Assembly: GCA_022710935.1 (NCBI GenBank)
Contig: JAKLFY010000001.1
Location: forward strand, 247,015-311,014
Origin: Verrucomicrobiota bacterium
Lineage (GTDB): Bacteria > Verrucomicrobiota > Verrucomicrobiia > Limisphaerales > J093
Reading direction: 5' to 3'
DNA: 64,000 bases
Made by a program: the position numbers and the translations under genes. Below, in pieces: positions 9,067 to 17,935 of this stretch; within the stretch, counting starts at the first letter, position 1; each line of letters opens with the position of its first letter. Under the pieces are notes generated by a model. The model was not told the origin of the DNA and did no database searches. It saw only the letters and a list, made by a program, of their open reading frames with translations.

Positions 9067-9576
9067 CTAGATCGCCTGGAGGCTTCGTTTCTCTACCACC
9101 ACCCGCGCTCCCAGGATGGTGTTCAGCAAAATCGAGACCCGACGATGATCGTCCAGTTCTTTCTCAAAGACCCCGGACCACCCCCGCAGCGGTCCTTGCT
9201 GGATGTCGACTCGCTCGCCCCGTCGCCAGCATGGTCCATCGAGACGGACATAGCCGTCGTCCCCCTCCCGCGCTCGGATGTCTTCGATAAGATCTTCTTC
9301 AACCGGAACCGGAATGCTGCCTGCGCCGATGACCCGACAGACCCCGCGGCAGTAGCGGACCAAGTGCAGATGGGTCGCGGGCGCGAACCGGGCGAAGAGG
9401 TAGCCCGGGAAAAGCGGGCCAATGGCGCGGCGGCAGGCCAGTCCGACGCACCGCTCGCGGCTTGCTCGGGGCAGGAAGGTGGCCAGATCGAGCGTCGCCA
9501 CGCTCTCACGCGCGACTTCTTCGGCGAGAGGCTTTGCCTGGAGGGCAAACCAGTTCGTGTCCCGCCACAAATCCAT
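9067..9576 (-). CDS. NusG/RfaH-like transcription elongation factor
   Basis: 169 residues. The ATG at 9576 is preferred because GGAGAG lies six bases upstream; an upstream in-frame start at 9633 would overlap the preceding gene. The N-terminal NGN-type region begins NWFALQAKPLAEEVA and contains the hallmark PLFPGYLFARF near residue 55. The C-terminal part (from about 115) has a KOW-like stretch: RRGERVDIQQGPLRGWSGVF. This is a specialised paralog of the RfaH/LoaP kind rather than housekeeping NusG, which is usually found beside secE and ribosomal genes. Such factors suppress pausing or termination in particular long operons, often polysaccharide or secondary-metabolite clusters. No obvious target operon or ops-like element is visible next to it. 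It forms a pair with the winged-helix gene 14 bases upstream. Confidence 0.85.
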   Translation of the reverse strand: MDLWRDTNWFALQAKPLAEEVARESVATLDLATFLPRASRERCVGLACRRAIGPLFPGYLFARFAPATHLHLVRYCRGVCRVIGAGSIPVPVEEDLIEDIRAREGDDGYVRLDGPCWRRGERVDIQQGPLRGWSGVFEKELDDHRRVSILLNTILGARVVVEKRSLQAI

Positions 9577-9590
9577 AGCAATCTCTCCGT

Positions 9591-9905
9591 TCACCTGCTG
9601 GCGCCTTTCTCTGACCGGCTCGTCCCTCGGCACCCGAGGACCGGCTCGCGCAGGCGCTGTTCCTCCCGCCGATTCAACCGGTAGTGCGTGTTTCCGTCTT
9701 TCCCGCGCCGCGCGGCGACAAAACCCCTGGCAACCAACTTACCCAATGCCGCCTCGACCTCGGCCACCGACCGCCGAACGCGCCGTTCGAGCAGCCACCA
9801 GTCGCATACGCCTTCGAGTGTGTCCTGTGCGTCCGGATGCTGCACGAGATACTCGAATACCTCGTCATCTACCCTCGCGCGCGTCACTTGGTTGGAGTGT
9901 TTCAT
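9591..9905 (-). CDS. Small winged-helix DNA-binding protein
   Basis: 104 residues from an ATG at 9905. Residues about 15-80 read as a winged helix: DDEVFEYLVQHPDAQDTLEG, then VAEVEAALGKLVARGFVAAR and RGKDGNTHYRLN, the last being a typical wing hairpin. No named family is recognised; small wHTH proteins of this kind occur as local regulators. It ends 14 bases before the NusG-like gene and the two are probably co-transcribed, which suggests that initiation control (wHTH) and elongation control (NusG-like) are encoded together. Confidence 0.7.
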   Translation of the reverse strand: MKHSNQVTRARVDDEVFEYLVQHPDAQDTLEGVCDWWLLERRVRRSVAEVEAALGKLVARGFVAARRGKDGNTHYRLNRREEQRLREPVLGCRGTSRSEKGASR

Positions 9906-10569
9906 GTGCCGGATCTGTCACGAGGCGGAGAGAGCATCCCGAGTGCCAGGCGTAACTCGTTGATCGAGCGATGGACGAACCGCCTGCCTGGGCGGAAAAG
10001 CCCTAGCCCGGAAATCTCACCAGTGGGCCGGGCACGCGGACACAGTGTGGTCGAGATTGGGTCCATCTGTTTGGGGCGCAGGTTTCTGATGAGCCCGCAT
10101 TTCAGGCGAAATGTGACGGTGACCGGGTCAGATGACATCAAGAGTTAGTGAGAAATGCGGGCTAACCCGGATCAATCGCAGTCTCCGCCCTGAACCTGAT
10201 CCGGACCAGTTGCGTCGCATGTGCGGGGCGATTCCCCCCATCATTCGAACGACTGTGAAGCCAGGACGAATCCGTCATACCCAGACACCTGTTTGCCCGA
10301 TTCCGGGAGAGCGGTTGCGTCTCCCGACCCCATCGAAGCAGCGCAGAGAGGAACGGCCTCCGCAGCGCGGCCAAGCCCCAACCGAAGCGATCGAATCCAC
10401 GTACACGTCTGGCTCCGACGGTCACGCCGGTCGCCGCGCTGCGATGGCGCTGACGCGCAGGAAATGGTGTGAGGAGAACAAGAACTCACCCGCAGAATTC
10501 ACTCGCGGCTTGCGAGCAGCTTGAACGATTGCAGAACAGATGCTCACGTTCCGCGCCTGGGCGCGCACG
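9906..10569. other. Intergenic stretch with an inverted repeat, no supported gene
   Basis: This 660-base stretch separates the leftward wHTH/NusG pair from the 3' end of the sigma-54 activator gene. A rightward open frame at 10132-10524 has no recognisable product and poor protein-like composition. The only clear structure is the 12-base inverted repeat listed separately. The promoter of the wHTH/NusG pair should lie near 9906-10000 but is not obvious. Confidence 0.5.
10092..10163. repeat. 12-bp perfect inverted repeat, 48-base spacer
   Basis: AGCCCGCATTTC at 10092-10103 is the exact reverse complement of GAAATGCGGGCT at 10152-10163. The spacer contains a GTGACGGTGACCGGGTCA stretch. The arrangement looks like facing ends of a small mobile element or a deletion remnant. 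It could also be an operator for a neighbouring regulator. I cannot tell which without finding other copies. Confidence 0.5.
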
Positions 10570-11988
10570 TCATCCAGGAGCGGCTGAGGCAGGGGATCCG
10601 ACGATGTGATGCTTGCGCAGCAGCTCCCACAAGGCGCGGCGATCCTTGTGCGCAGCGCGGGCCGCGTGCGTAATGTTGCCGCCATGGGCCACCAAGAGCT
10701 GGCGGAGGTAGTTACGTTCGAATTCGGAGATCGCGCGCGCTTTCAGTTCGCGAAAGCCCAAGTCCGACGGCGACGCATCGTCACTCTGAGGGAGGCGCAG
10801 ATCGGCGGGTTGGATCAGGGCGCAGACGCTCAACGCGACGGCCCGTTCCACGACGTTCTCGAGTTCACGCACATTGCCGGGCCAGTCGTAGGCGAGCAGT
10901 CTGCTGACTGCGGCCGGTGACAACTCGCGAGCCGGTGCGCCGAACTTCTGGGCGTACTTGGTCAGGAAACTGCGTGCCAATCGCGGGATGTCATCGGGCC
11001 GCTGGCGCAGTGGTGGCAGGTTCAGCGTTAGAACGTTGAGCCGATAGTAAAAGTCGTGGCGAAATCGACCGGCGGCAAGGGCAGCGCCGAGGTCGGTGTT
11101 CGTCGCGGCGATGATCCGGACGTCCGCATGGCAGGATCGCTCGGAACCGAGAGGCCGGAACTGGCCGTCCTGCAAGAAGCGCAGCAGCTTGACTTGGGCC
11201 AACGGCGTCAGACAGTCGATCTCGTCCAGAAACAGCGTGCCATGGTCAGCTTCGGGGATTACGCCTCGTCTGGAGGCGGTGGCGCTGGTGTAAGCACCGG
11301 GTTCATGTCCGAAAAGTTCATTCTCCACCAGGTCGGATGGGATGGCGCCGCAGTTGACCGTGACGAAGGGCTTGCCCGCCCGCGGCCCCAGGTAGTGGAC
11401 CGCCCGTGCAAAGAGGTCCTTGCCGCTCCCCGTTTCGCCGGTGAGCAGCAGGCAGGCGTCACAACGCGCCAGCACGGGGAGTTGGCGCACCAATTCGACA
11501 AAGGCCGGGTTGTCGCCGACAATCGGCGCGAGGCCGTGTTTGGTCCGCAGCCGACAGAGCGTGCTCTCCACTTCAGTTGGTTCACGCCGCAGCGCGCTGA
11601 GGCGGGCCAACAAGTCCTCCCGCCGCAGGGGGAGCGTCACAAAATCCGAGGCGCCGAGACTCAACACGTGGGCCAGGCTCTCGGCCTTCGCCGACTCGAC
11701 GGCAACCAGGACAGGCACATCCCAGTGATGCCGGCGGGCGGCGGCGAAGAACCCCTCCGCCAATTGCACTAACTCTTGAGACCCGAGCCACAACAAAAGA
11801 ACCTCTCCCGCGGCGGTTGACAGGACCCGTCCGACTCGTGAAAGGTCACCCTCGGAACTCAAATCGACTGCGCCCAGGTCGATGCATTCGAGCCTTTCGT
11901 GGTCTTGGGTGCACAGCCCTTCCAACAGGGGCAGCCCCACGTTCAAGTCCTTCCCGGACCGAAGCACCACAAGACGGGTTGGCTTCAT
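10570..11988 (-). CDS. NtrC-family AAA+ activator with degenerate receiver and altered GAFTGA loop
   Basis: 472 residues from an ATG at 11988 with AAGGA upstream. Residues 1-135 have a receiver-like fold, but the position expected to hold the phosphorylated Asp reads VLLLWLGS (about 64-70), so it is a pseudo-receiver. The AAA+ core has Walker A GETGSGKD (184-191), Walker B TLFLDEID (251-258) and a probable arginine finger in RFRHDFYYRLN (308-318). The sigma-54 contact loop, normally GAFTGA, reads GAYTSA (231-236). The C-terminus (about 415-465) is a Fis-type HTH: GNITHAARAAHKDRRALWEL. It should bind enhancer sites and remodel sigma-54 polymerase, but the loop changes question how normally it does so, and input is probably not phosphorylation. 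It lies downstream of an ECF sigma gene on the same strand, with a 316-base gap. Confidence 0.9.
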   Translation of the reverse strand: MKPTRLVVLRSGKDLNVGLPLLEGLCTQDHERLECIDLGAVDLSSEGDLSRVGRVLSTAAGEVLLLWLGSQELVQLAEGFFAAARRHHWDVPVLVAVESAKAESLAHVLSLGASDFVTLPLRREDLLARLSALRREPTEVESTLCRLRTKHGLAPIVGDNPAFVELVRQLPVLARCDACLLLTGETGSGKDLFARAVHYLGPRAGKPFVTVNCGAIPSDLVENELFGHEPGAYTSATASRRGVIPEADHGTLFLDEIDCLTPLAQVKLLRFLQDGQFRPLGSERSCHADVRIIAATNTDLGAALAAGRFRHDFYYRLNVLTLNLPPLRQRPDDIPRLARSFLTKYAQKFGAPARELSPAAVSRLLAYDWPGNVRELENVVERAVALSVCALIQPADLRLPQSDDASPSDLGFRELKARAISEFERNYLRQLLVAHGGNITHAARAAHKDRRALWELLRKHHIVGSPASAAPG

Positions 11989-12304
11989 GGCGATATCCTT
12001 GGCTTTGCCAGGACCGCACCACCCCTTGCCCGAGTGTAGCCCCCTGATCGAGCACGCAACGCGGACCTCGCATCCGCGACACGCGGACCTGACACCCCCC
12101 CCCTTCCGACAAGCCGTTGGTGTTTCTCGCGGGATTGCAGGGCCGCCGGTTCCCGGCCAGACTCCGTGCCCTTCTTCGTCTCCATCTTTGACTAAAGGGA
12201 AACGGGTTGAAGGTTGCGAAAAAAGTGATTGCCCTCACAGATTGGCGCTTCCTGCCGCACTGATCGCAAACCAACCGCGATTCCACATCACGGCGCGTGA
12301 AGCC
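11989..12304. other. Intergenic stretch between ECF sigma gene and AAA+ activator gene
   Basis: 316 bases with no supported gene. It should carry the promoter of the leftward activator gene. I see no clear sigma-54 type GG/GC pair and no terminator with a T-run. Confidence 0.4.
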
Positions 12305-13063
12305 TCACCCGCCGGCGAGTGCCGCGGCCAATTGCCGGATCTCCTCGTCGATGTCCTCGCGGCGCGGCACGGTGCGGGCAATCTCGCCGCGCAGCATCAT
12401 CGCAAAGCGCTGTCGGAACCGATAGGCCGCCGACTTGGCGGCGCTTTCCGTGAGGCCAAGCCGCTGTGCCAGAGCGACGCAGGAAAGGTCCTCCTCGCCC
12501 CCATCCAAGTACCGCTCGAGGATCTGGAACTGTTCCCCTTTGCCCCCCCGAACATAGTCTTCCCGCATCCGTCGCAGCACCAATTCGATGATCATGCAGG
12601 CCCAAGCCCGATCGTATGCGACCTCAGGCGAGGCCTCGTGGCTCAGTTCGATCGCGTACCGCTCCTCGGCGTCCAAGTCGTCCATCGAGAGGCAGGGCCT
12701 CCCTCCGCCACGCTTTGTCGTGTGGGACTTGTCCCACTCGTTCGCCAGGAAGTTCCTCAGGGAAGCCCGGATGAAGCTGCGAAACCGGCCTCGAGCCGGG
12801 TCCGCCGCGGCCAGGCTGTGATGCGCGAGCAGTCGCGCAAAAAACTCCTGGGTGAGGTCCTTGGCCTCCTCGACCCCGTACCCCACGTGTCGCACGTGGG
12901 CATAGACGGGATACCAGTACTGGCGGCACAGTGCCTCGAGAGCGGTTCCCCCTTCAGCCGAACCCTCGCGGCTCGCTGAAAGAACAAGGTTCCATTCGGT
13001 GGCGGGGAACGTCCCTGCACCTTGCCCCGAATCGACTTCGTCCTTGTCGGTCGGTGAGGACAT
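12305..13063 (-). CDS. ECF-type RNA polymerase sigma factor
   Basis: About 252 residues from an ATG at 13063 (MSSPTDKDEV). An upstream in-frame start at 13183 is possible, but the extra 40 residues look non-coding. Region 2 is visible as CRQYWYPVYAHVRHVGYGVE, then DLTQEFFARLLAHHSLAAAD and GRFRSFIRASLRNFLANEWD. Region 4 is LAQRLGLTESAAKSAAYRFR. The long linker and the EFFARLL pattern resemble the Planctomycetes/Verrucomicrobia-type ECF factors, which are often linked to protein kinases rather than classical anti-sigma factors. No anti-sigma or kinase gene is adjacent. It is divergent from the serine hydrolase gene, with 199 bases between starts. Confidence 0.85.
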   Translation of the reverse strand: MSSPTDKDEVDSGQGAGTFPATEWNLVLSASREGSAEGGTALEALCRQYWYPVYAHVRHVGYGVEEAKDLTQEFFARLLAHHSLAAADPARGRFRSFIRASLRNFLANEWDKSHTTKRGGGRPCLSMDDLDAEERYAIELSHEASPEVAYDRAWACMIIELVLRRMREDYVRGGKGEQFQILERYLDGGEEDLSCVALAQRLGLTESAAKSAAYRFRQRFAMMLRGEIARTVPRREDIDEEIRQLAAALAGG

Positions 13064-13262
13064 CTGCTGGGCTGACGCTCCCGAACCTAACAGTTGGGGT
13101 GACCGACGACCAGACAAAAACAAGCCGTGTGCCGTGTTTCGCCTCTGCGGGTCCTTGTTGTGTCGACACGGAACCAGGAGCATTCTGTCGGTCGTGAAAG
13201 CGTTCTTCCAGAGGAACGGTGTGTTGCATTTCTCCGCCCTTCAAGCCTGGCTTGATGACCCC

Positions 13263-14609
13263 ATGTTCGGGGTTTCAAAGATTCTGGCGGCCGGGGTCAT
13301 GGCTTCGCTCGTGCTACTGCTCGCGAGCGGATCCGGACTGGGTCAGCCCGTTCTGGCGGCGGCCGAGCAGGAGGAAAGCCATCGGGAGGATGGGGGCAAA
13401 GCGGCTGCATCGAGTCCTTCGAATGCCACGCGCGCCGCACCGTCCGCCGACACGCCGCACGTGCTGGAAACGATTCGCAGGCAGTATGCCCTGCCGGCGC
13501 TGGCGGTGGTCGTGGTGAAGGACGGGCGGATTTGCGACCGCGCCGCTTTGGGAGTGCGCAAGGTGGGAGATCGCATCCCGGTGACGACCAACGACCTGTT
13601 CCACATCGGGTCGTGCACGAAGGCCATGACCGCCACGCTCGCCGCGCTGTTGATCGAGGAAGGCAATCTGCGCTGGGACACCACGATTGCCGAGGCCTTT
13701 CCCGATCTGAATGGGAGAATAGACAGGCAGTACGAAACCGTAACCGTCGAGCAGTTGTTGACCCATCGCGGCGGGTGTCCCAATCAGCCACCGTCGGACG
13801 CCTGGAGACGGGCCTGGAAACAAAAGGGGACGCCCGCGGAACAGCGCCGCGAGTTCATCGGCGCCGTTCTCGCACGGCCGCCCGCAGCGGCGCCGGGGAC
13901 GAAGATGATCTACTCGAACCAGGGCTATTCCGTCATCGGCGCCATGCTCGAACAGGTGGCGGGCGAATCGTGGGAAGATCTCATAACCCGAAGGCTGTTC
14001 AAGCCGCTTGGCATGAGTTCGGCCGGATTCGGTCCGCCCGGAACCCTGGGCAAAGTGGATCAGCCCTGGGGCCACAAGCGCAACGAGTCTGTCGAGCGGG
14101 GATTTGATCGATCTCAGCCGAGCCGCGCGGGACGCAAAAGCCGGGAAGGCATCGCGACGGCCGATGAGACTGGAGATCGGGATCGGTCTGAAGCGCGCCT
14201 CGCCGAGGCCAGGCCGGATCAAATCGACAACCCGCCGGCCATCGGGCCCGGCGGACGCGTGCATTGCACGCTCGAGGACCTGGCGCGTTTCACCATCATG
14301 CATCTCGATGGTGAGCGGCGCGGCGGACTGTTGCGGCCGGAGACGTTCCGTCGACTGCATAGCCCGCCTTCCGGGTTCGACTATGCCTGCGGCTGGCGGA
14401 GTGTCCGACGCGATTGGGCGCGGGGACAGGCCTTGACGCACGACGGCTCGAACACGGCATGGTACGTGGTCATGTGGCTTGCGCCTGAGATCAGGTTTTC
14501 GGTTGTGATCGGGACAAACATGGGCGGTTCAGACGCATCGAGGGGGTGCGACGCAGCGGCCGGCGCGATGATCGGGAAATGGCTGGCGCAGCCGACACAC
14601 GAGCAGTGA
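13263..14609 (+). CDS. Exported serine hydrolase (beta-lactamase/PBP4-like family)
   Basis: 448 residues from the ATG at 13263. This start is chosen because it gives a good signal peptide (MFGVSKILAAGVMASLVLLL, then cleavage near residue 27). Catalytic motifs of the class C beta-lactamase/serine hydrolase fold are present: SxxK as S117-C-T-K120, YxN as Y217-S-N219, and HDG in LTHDGSNTAW near residue 395. Substrates in this family range from peptidoglycan peptides to esters; nothing here decides which. Oddly, residues about 276-322 form a highly charged insert (SVERGFDRSQPSRAGRKSRE and onward) between the core halves, probably a surface loop. It is followed convergently by the GH106 gene. Confidence 0.88.
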   Translation: MFGVSKILAAGVMASLVLLLASGSGLGQPVLAAAEQEESHREDGGKAAASSPSNATRAAPSADTPHVLETIRRQYALPALAVVVVKDGRICDRAALGVRKVGDRIPVTTNDLFHIGSCTKAMTATLAALLIEEGNLRWDTTIAEAFPDLNGRIDRQYETVTVEQLLTHRGGCPNQPPSDAWRRAWKQKGTPAEQRREFIGAVLARPPAAAPGTKMIYSNQGYSVIGAMLEQVAGESWEDLITRRLFKPLGMSSAGFGPPGTLGKVDQPWGHKRNESVERGFDRSQPSRAGRKSREGIATADETGDRDRSEARLAEARPDQIDNPPAIGPGGRVHCTLEDLARFTIMHLDGERRGGLLRPETFRRLHSPPSGFDYACGWRSVRRDWARGQALTHDGSNTAWYVVMWLAPEIRFSVVIGTNMGGSDASRGCDAAAGAMIGKWLAQPTHEQ

Positions 14610-14619
14610 AAGGCGTCGG

Positions 14620-14641
14620 ATCGGCCCGGCAGCCGGCCGAT
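14620..14641. terminator. Possible bidirectional hairpin between convergent genes
   Basis: ATCGGCC at 14620-14626 pairs perfectly with GGCCGAT at 14635-14641, in the 107-base gap between the convergent serine hydrolase and rhamnosidase genes. There is no T-run on either side, so it is only a candidate terminator. Confidence 0.35.
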
Positions 14642-14716
14642 GGGATGGGCTTGTGCGAAATCTGGACGACGACGCGTGTTGAATCGGGATCGAGGCGCTG
14701 GCCGCCGCGATGCGCC

Positions 14717-17700
14717 TCAATTCTCCGGTGAGGACCGGACAATCGCAGCCTGCCTGGCGGCGCTCAAACGCACCGGGCCAAGAAGTCCTGACTCCATCAA
14801 GGGAGTGTCCTTGGTGAGCTTGCGGATGTTGGTCCGTGTCCAGCGTTGGTCCGGCGGCATCGACTGTTCTCCAATGATGCGATTGGGCCAGAAGTTCGTC
14901 ACGCGCACGAAGAGGACGTTTCGTTCTTTCCGCAAAGCGCCGGTCACATCGACTCCGAAGGGCGGCTTCCAAACAACCCCGAGGTTCCGTCCGTTGAGCA
15001 CGATCTCAGCCAATTCCCGCACCTGGCCCAGTTCGAGGAAGACACGCGCCCGAGCGTCCAGCCATTCCTCACCCACCTCGAACTGCACGGTGTATTCGAG
15101 AGTCCCGGCGTGGTACTTGACCAGGGGATCTTCGAAGCTCGTCCATGACCGCAGGGCATCGAGTTGGAGAGGTCGGGTGGCGGAGCTCAAGAGTTCGCGG
15201 GGCAGAGCATGGAGCACCCATCCGGCATCGAGTGCGCGCGGCGCCGGCGTCGCGGGGATGTTCAGCGTTTCGACGAGACCGTCCGCATGCTCGAGTGCGT
15301 ACGTGCCGGCGGGACCAGACGCGGAGAGGCGCAGGGCATCGCCTTCACGCCACAGTTCCACCGCGTCGCCACGGCGGATTGGTGCGGTCCGGACATGGGC
15401 GGCGCCGGGCGCGAGGATGGCAGCGGAGGCCTTCTCGATGGCGGGGGCGGACGCGATGGCAACAAGGGGTTGTCCGTCGCGGGTAACAGAGACGACCCGC
15501 TGGCCGCCGGCTGGCGCCCGGAAGACGACGAACAGAGAACCAAAGGGCTCGAGTTCGAGGGGCAGGGTGATCTGTCCGTTGTCCTCCTCCCACGCAGCCG
15601 CCGTGCGGATTGTCCCGCTGTCAGGCAGCCACAGTTCGGGCGTCTTGCCCGAGACCCGGAAGCGACAGCGCACGTTCTCCCAGCGGTTCGAGCGATTGGC
15701 GACGAAGTAGATATCGGCGTCGCCGGCGCAACGGTGGATGGAGTCAAGGGTTGTCAGTGCATCCGCTCCCTGGAACTCGAAGTCGGGTCTGACACCGCCG
15801 GCGAGAAGGACCTCCCGTGCGGACCGATCGGAGACGACCCGACCTTGCGACGCTTGTCCGGGGCCGTCCCAAAGGGCGCTGGCGATGCGTTGAACCTCGA
15901 TGTCGGCCTCAGGGTAACCGACGAGGCCAGTGGCTTCGACCGGCTTGGGGCCGACCACGGTTGCCCCTGCAGCAACCAGCTCACGAATCTTGCGCAAGAC
16001 CGGCAGCGAGATGGCGGCGGCGTCGCGCAAGACGAGCACGCGATAGCTCATGCCATCCGGCAAGACGATCCGGCCGTCGCGCACAGTGGCGCGGGTGAGG
16101 AGCACCTCCTCGGTGACAACGTCGTAGTCGTAACCCGGGAGCACGCGGGCGGGGTCGCTGCGTTTGAGCTGGGCGAAGTTGGGCACATGATCGCCATAAT
16201 AGTAGCAGGCGTCGGCGACGAAGAGGCCTTGTTGGAGCAGCCACTGACAGCGGTTGAGGTACGCGATGAACGGGCCGGACTGCGGCCACCAGGTGCAATT
16301 CGGGTTGATGTGGGTGCCCGCAAAGTACTGGATGCCGGGGAGCCCCTCTTCTTCAGGGGAGCAGACGAACTCGTGCCACACCAGCAGGTTCAACCCCTCG
16401 CAGGCCGCCCGGTCAAACGACGGCTTCAGGTTGTCCCAGATCGTCTCCTGCCAGTGCGGACCGATGGTGGTGAAGCCCTCCGCCGCGACCAACCGCCGCC
16501 CGTAGGTGTGCGCGGCGGAGGCGGGCTGTTTGATGAAGAAACGGTTGGACTCGCCGACGCGGTGTCGCCACGACCAGGCCCAGAACTCACTCATCGGCAC
16601 GTCGTTGAAGCCGAGGCATTGCTGGGCGTCGACCGGCACCGCGTGGGGGCCGCCCGATTCCGGGTGGATCTGGAGTCCGTGGCGATGCGCGCCTTCGCGG
16701 AAGAGCCGGTAATGGTTGTCGATGGCCAGGTCGCCAAGGGTGCGGCGGAAGTCGTGGAGGAAACGATGGCTGACGGACCTGTCCTCCACGATGCGCCCCG
16801 CCAGGACCGGCAGGAAGGGCATCAGGTCGTAACCGCGGCGTCGTTGGAATTCCTCGCGCAGGGTCGGTGTCCAGTTGACGGCCTCGACCTCCCAACTGTC
16901 GGTGTGCAGGTACTTGAGTGTCCGGCCCGCCAGGGGGCCGGCGTCGGCAATGAGCGGTTCGACGACGGCGTCCCAATAGCGGCGAAACGCGCCGGCATCG
17001 AGCACATCGAGGGCGAAGCCCTTCCAGCCGTCGCTCGATGTCGAGACGCGGGCGTGATCGCCGATCGTGCAGCCGAAGCGCAGGATCTGCCACGCGCCCG
17101 CCGGCACCTCCCACTCGAACAGCCCATCCGGTCCGAGCCTGGACGTGACGTCGCGCACGTCCGCCTTGCGCGTATCTTCCTCGCCCGGCTCGGGAGGGAG
17201 TTCGGTCAGCAGAGGGGTGGTGTCGGGAGCCGAGAAATGCAGGGCCCTGTGCATGGCCTTTTGCTGCCAATTCTGGAGCGGGCGCTCCGGGGTCGTGGGC
17301 GCGTTGGTGTCGAGGGGATAGGCGATAACAAACAGATCGCGGTAGAACCCATCGCGGCTTTTCGGCTCGAGCAGCTTCTGTTTGAGCAGGGCGGGACCGT
17401 TGGCCCGGGATTCGGACCAGACCAGTTTTTTGGCGGCGTCTTCGGGTGTGACCATGGGCCCGCCGAGGTTCCAGCCGCTTTGGATATTGAGGCTCATTTC
17501 CAGGCCGAGCCGGTCGGCCTCGCTCAGGGCGTGTTTGTAGAGCGCGCGCCACTCGGGCGTCAGGAAGGTCGGCCCGTGCTTGACGGGATCGTTGCCATCC
17601 TGACTGGCGCCGTCGGCGTCGCAGATGAGCCCGCCGCCCCATCCCTTGGCCTTCATCTCTTCGAGGTCGCGGGTGATGGCAGCCCGGGTCACATTGCCAT

Positions 17701-17854
17701 TGAGCCACCACCAATAGGCGCGCACTCGAGCGGATCGAGGAGGGTCCATCCAGCCGACCTCGAGCGGCTGGTCGTTTCCGGCGACGAGATTGAACAGGGA
17801 CGCTGCCAACAGGGACATGACGGCCCCGCGGGGAGAGAACACGGTGGTCTGCAT
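14717..17854 (-). CDS. GH106 alpha-L-rhamnosidase, exported
   Basis: About 1045 residues from the ATG at 17854, preceded by GGGAG at a workable distance; a second ATG at 17863 is too close to that site. The N-terminal signal peptide is SPRGAVMSLLAASLFNLVAG. The GH106 opening is clear (YWWWLNGNVTRAAITRDLEE, then MKAKGWGGGLICDADG). Conserved blocks HTDSWEVEAVNW, QIHPESGGPH and LVAAEGFTTIG fit the (beta/alpha)8 catalytic domain. The C-terminal beta-sandwich has EIVLNGRNLGVVWKPPFGVD and FWPNRIIGEQSMPPDQRWT, the usual GH106 ending. It should release terminal alpha-L-rhamnose from polysaccharides such as pectic rhamnogalacturonan or algal ulvan. It is the last gene of the leftward four-gene run starting at 21613. 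Confidence 0.92.
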   Translation of the reverse strand: MQTTVFSPRGAVMSLLAASLFNLVAGNDQPLEVGWMDPPRSARVRAYWWWLNGNVTRAAITRDLEEMKAKGWGGGLICDADGASQDGNDPVKHGPTFLTPEWRALYKHALSEADRLGLEMSLNIQSGWNLGGPMVTPEDAAKKLVWSESRANGPALLKQKLLEPKSRDGFYRDLFVIAYPLDTNAPTTPERPLQNWQQKAMHRALHFSAPDTTPLLTELPPEPGEEDTRKADVRDVTSRLGPDGLFEWEVPAGAWQILRFGCTIGDHARVSTSSDGWKGFALDVLDAGAFRRYWDAVVEPLIADAGPLAGRTLKYLHTDSWEVEAVNWTPTLREEFQRRRGYDLMPFLPVLAGRIVEDRSVSHRFLHDFRRTLGDLAIDNHYRLFREGAHRHGLQIHPESGGPHAVPVDAQQCLGFNDVPMSEFWAWSWRHRVGESNRFFIKQPASAAHTYGRRLVAAEGFTTIGPHWQETIWDNLKPSFDRAACEGLNLLVWHEFVCSPEEEGLPGIQYFAGTHINPNCTWWPQSGPFIAYLNRCQWLLQQGLFVADACYYYGDHVPNFAQLKRSDPARVLPGYDYDVVTEEVLLTRATVRDGRIVLPDGMSYRVLVLRDAAAISLPVLRKIRELVAAGATVVGPKPVEATGLVGYPEADIEVQRIASALWDGPGQASQGRVVSDRSAREVLLAGGVRPDFEFQGADALTTLDSIHRCAGDADIYFVANRSNRWENVRCRFRVSGKTPELWLPDSGTIRTAAAWEEDNGQITLPLELEPFGSLFVVFRAPAGGQRVVSVTRDGQPLVAIASAPAIEKASAAILAPGAAHVRTAPIRRGDAVELWREGDALRLSASGPAGTYALEHADGLVETLNIPATPAPRALDAGWVLHALPRELLSSATRPLQLDALRSWTSFEDPLVKYHAGTLEYTVQFEVGEEWLDARARVFLELGQVRELAEIVLNGRNLGVVWKPPFGVDVTGALRKERNVLFVRVTNFWPNRIIGEQSMPPDQRWTRTNIRKLTKDTPLMESGLLGPVRLSAARQAAIVRSSPEN

Positions 17855-17935
17855 GGCAGTCATTCTCCCGCTTCGGTGTTGTCTTGCCAAGTGCCGCGCA
17901 GCATGCGGCAGCCGAAGAGGCCGCCCGCCCGGCGG

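Noticed and set aside
8764..9071. A rightward open frame of about 100 codons with some protein-like stretches
   Set aside because: No ATG, GTG or other convincing start, no ribosome site and no recognised family; kept only as a note on the gap.
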